From assembly GCA_937135995.1 (NCBI GenBank), contig CAKZOF010000247.1, forward strand, positions 1 through 7,727: a DNA stretch of 7,727 nt, in the 5' to 3' direction. Positions 6,330 through 7,727 of the stretch are shown here, in pieces (position 1 is the stretch's first letter; each line of letters starts with the position of its first letter). The notes under the pieces were generated by a model. The model searched no databases and was not told where the DNA came from. It was given only the letters and a program-made list of their open reading frames with translations. A program made the position numbers and the translations under genes. Source of the stretch: an uncultured Pyrinomonas sp. Its GTDB lineage: Bacteria; Acidobacteriota; Blastocatellia; Pyrinomonadales; Pyrinomonadaceae.

Positions 6330-6651
6330 GCCGAAGAGTTGATCTACGGAGTTCAAACGAGTCGTCCATATGCCGCCCGAAGAGTTTGAAGAGTGGTTGA
6401 CGACAGATGAGTCGCGCTGCGTTGAACAGAAAGAGAGGCTCGCGCACCGAATCCACGGGCCATCGATCAGGCAGGCGCATCGCCGAAATCTTGCGCAAGA
6501 AGTGCGGCGAGTATACGCCAAGCGATCTTGCGCACACTAAAGTAATCGGCTACATCCGTCGGCATCTAGCGCAGAGACCCGAAGGCGACGTGAGCGGAGC
6601 GCCCTGGTGTTATTCTCCGATGAATTGGGGCACGATCCGCTGAAGGAATAG
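6330..6651 (+). pseudogene. Frameshifted DUF3140-type gene remnant
   Basis: Pieces of one protein appear in successive frames. From 6349, EFKRVVHMPPEEFEEWLTTD continues to ESRCVEQKE, near 6435. From about 6440 in the next frame comes ESTGHRSGRRIAEILRKK, then DLAHTKVIGYIRRHLAQRPE and WCYSPMNWG, reaching 6630. From 6631 in the third frame comes HDPLKE and a stop at 6649-6651. As I recall the family, intact DUF3140 proteins read roughly VNM..EL..WL.TDES, then SGRRI.EIL, RHLAQRP and SLMNWGHDPLK, all in one frame, so this remnant has lost its frame near 6435 and 6630. A third break near 6346 is likely, because EELIY (6333-6347) precedes EFK in yet another frame. A codon also seems missing in AHTKV compared with AHMRKV. 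Function of the family is unknown. Assembly errors are possible but less likely with several breaks plus substitutions. Confidence 0.72.
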
Positions 6652-6684
6652 CCGTGACCGAGGGCGTTCAGCGCCACGTCGATG

Positions 6685-6729
6685 AACGGCCACTGGCAAA
6701 CTATGGTGGAACTCCTAGTGCTGGCCGTT
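6685..6729. repeat. Inverted repeat downstream of ychF
   Basis: AACGGCCA at 6685-6692 pairs with TGGCCGTT at 6722-6729 across a 29-base loop, 21 bases after the ychF stop. It could fold in the ychF transcript, but there is no T-run and the loop is long, so an intrinsic terminator is not well supported. Nothing else is seen between 6652 and 6749. Confidence 0.35.
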
Positions 6730-6749
6730 GCTGAATGACGCGATGCGAT

Positions 6750-7727
6750 TCACACGTTGAAACGGAAATAGACCACGTCTCCTTCCTGAATGACGTAGTC
6801 TTTGCCTTCGAGTCTTAGCAGCCCTTGTTCGCGCGCTGCGGCAAACGACCCGGCGCGCACGAGATCGTCGTAGCTGACGACTTCGGCGCGAATGAAGCCG
6901 CGTTCCATGTCGGAATGGATTCGCCCGGCGGCCTGCGGCGCGCGCGTTCCTTGCGGAATGGTCCAGGCGCGCACTTCCTTTTCGCCCGCCGTCAAAAAAG
7001 ACATCAGACCGAGCAGGCGGTACGCGCCCCGAATCATGCGATCGACGCCGCTGCTTTCGACGCCGAGCGTCCGCAAGTAGTCGCGTCGCTCTTCGGGACT
7101 CAACGCCGCCAGCTCGGCTTCCAACTGCGCGCAGATGACGACGCACTCGGCCCCTTCGCGCGTGGCCCACTCTTCGACCCGGCGTACGTATGGGTTGGTT
7201 TGCGGTGCGGCCAGCGACCGTTCATCGACGTTGGCCGCATAGATCACCGGTTTGGCGGTCAAGAGGAAAAAGCCACGCGCTGCCTCCCGTTCCTCTTCGT
7301 CAAGCGCGACGGCGCGCGCTGGCGTGCCTTCGGCCAGAGCCGGCAAGAGTTTGTCGAGCGCGCGAAGCTCTGTTTGCGCGCCCTTGTCGCCGGTCTTGGC
7401 GATCTTTTGCGCCCTGTCGCGCCGCCGTTCGAGCGTCGCCAGATCAGCCAGCGCCAGTTCGATGTTGATCGTCTCGATGTCGCGTTGCGGATCGATGGTC
7501 GCCTCGACGTGCACGATCGTTTCGTCTTCGAAACACCGCACGACGTGGACGATGGCGTCCACCTCGCGTATGTGAGCGAGAAACTGATTGCCCAATCCCT
7601 CGCCGCGTGAAGCGCCGCGCACGAGCCCGGCGATGTCGACGAACTCCATCGTCGCCGGAACGATCCTTTCCGTGCGGACGAGCCGTGCCAGCGGTTCAAG
7701 CCGCTCGTCGGGAACGGCCACCACGCC
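6750..7727 (-). CDS. ychF: Redox/ribosome-binding ATPase YchF (5' end beyond window)
   Basis: 325 residues are in the window; the frame is open to the right edge, where the first codons read GVVAVPDERL, matching about residue 43 of typical YchF proteins (about 363 aa). The P-loop GxPNVGKS therefore lies outside. Visible are MEFVDIAGLVRGASRGEGLG (switch II; Leu after DIAG where Ras has the catalytic Gln, the mark of this hydrophobic-substituted group), NQFLAHIREVDAIVHVVRCF, the nucleotide-base motif ANVDE in place of NKxD (YchF proteins prefer ATP), a coiled alpha-helical insert, and the C-terminal TGS domain from about VRAWTIPQGTRAPQAAGRIH to the end YVIQEGDVVYFRFNV. YchF is a near-universal OBG-family protein that binds ribosomes and is tied to oxidative-stress control. 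The GTG at 7724 is internal, not a start. Confidence 0.97.
   Translation of the reverse strand, partial: GVVAVPDERLEPLARLVRTERIVPATMEFVDIAGLVRGASRGEGLGNQFLAHIREVDAIVHVVRCFEDETIVHVEATIDPQRDIETINIELALADLATLERRRDRAQKIAKTGDKGAQTELRALDKLLPALAEGTPARAVALDEEEREAARGFFLLTAKPVIYAANVDERSLAAPQTNPYVRRVEEWATREGAECVVICAQLEAELAALSPEERRDYLRTLGVESSGVDRMIRGAYRLLGLMSFLTAGEKEVRAWTIPQGTRAPQAAGRIHSDMERGFIRAEVVSYDDLVRAGSFAAAREQGLLRLEGKDYVIQEGDVVYFRFNV

Noticed and set aside
6287..6400. BrnT-like toxin start (VEWDWEKRRARRR)
   Set aside because: Only the first few residues resemble BrnT; the frame ends after about 37 codons without the rest of the fold, and no BrnA-like partner follows.
6685..6729. Intrinsic terminator for ychF
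   Set aside because: The 8-bp arms are separated by a 29-base loop and no T-run follows on the minus strand; kept only as an inverted repeat.
6825..7610. Plus-strand 261-codon frame opposite ychF
   Set aside because: ychF on the other strand matches its family almost throughout, so this is a shadow.

Overview
The window looks like chromosomal DNA of a moderately GC-rich Gram-negative-type bacterium. A long periplasmic two-propeller sensor kinase with Y_Y_Y and HisKA_3 domains, together with general codon use, would fit an acidobacterium of the Blastocatellia/Pyrinomonas kind. That placement is an inference from gene style, not from a marker alignment. All intact genes lie on the minus strand; the only coding remnant on the plus strand is a broken gene at about 6330-6651.

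Layout from the right edge, in the direction of transcription: (a) 7727-6750, the ribosome-binding ATPase/GTPase YchF, lacking about its first 40 residues, including the P-loop, beyond the window edge. (b) 6651-6330, plus strand, a DUF3140-type gene broken by at least two and probably three frameshifts. (c) 6329-5756, about 575 bases with no recognisable gene but several inverted repeats, serving as the upstream region of the next operon. (d) 5755-4125, a compact four-gene operon: a Gls24/Asp23-family envelope stress protein, a divergent second Asp23-like protein overlapping it by ATGA, an AmaP-like membrane anchor, and a 65-aa two-helix membrane protein. Strong Shine-Dalgarno sites precede three of the four genes, and a hairpin plus T-run terminator follows at 4093-4070. 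(e) 3859-3035, a class I SAM-dependent methyltransferase with a TATAAT box so close to its ATG that the transcript may be leaderless. (f) 3036-2897, an imperfect short repeat array. (g) 2755 to the left edge, an uninterrupted reading frame of 918 codons for a sensor histidine kinase: signal peptide, 15 propeller blades, Y_Y_Y domain, one membrane helix and the HisKA_3 phosphoacceptor domain. Its ATP-binding domain lies beyond the window.

The best candidate for a coherent system is the Asp23-like/AmaP operon. It resembles the Asp23-AmaP-small membrane protein cluster known from Firmicutes, in which AmaP tethers Asp23 to the inner face of the cytoplasmic membrane. Here it has an added Asp23-like protein of a shape I associate more with Actinobacteria, so three of its four products carry Asp23-type domains. 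The methyltransferase, sensor kinase and YchF appear to be separately transcribed neighbours; nothing seen links them to the operon. I see no CRISPR array, tRNA, rRNA or intact mobile element.
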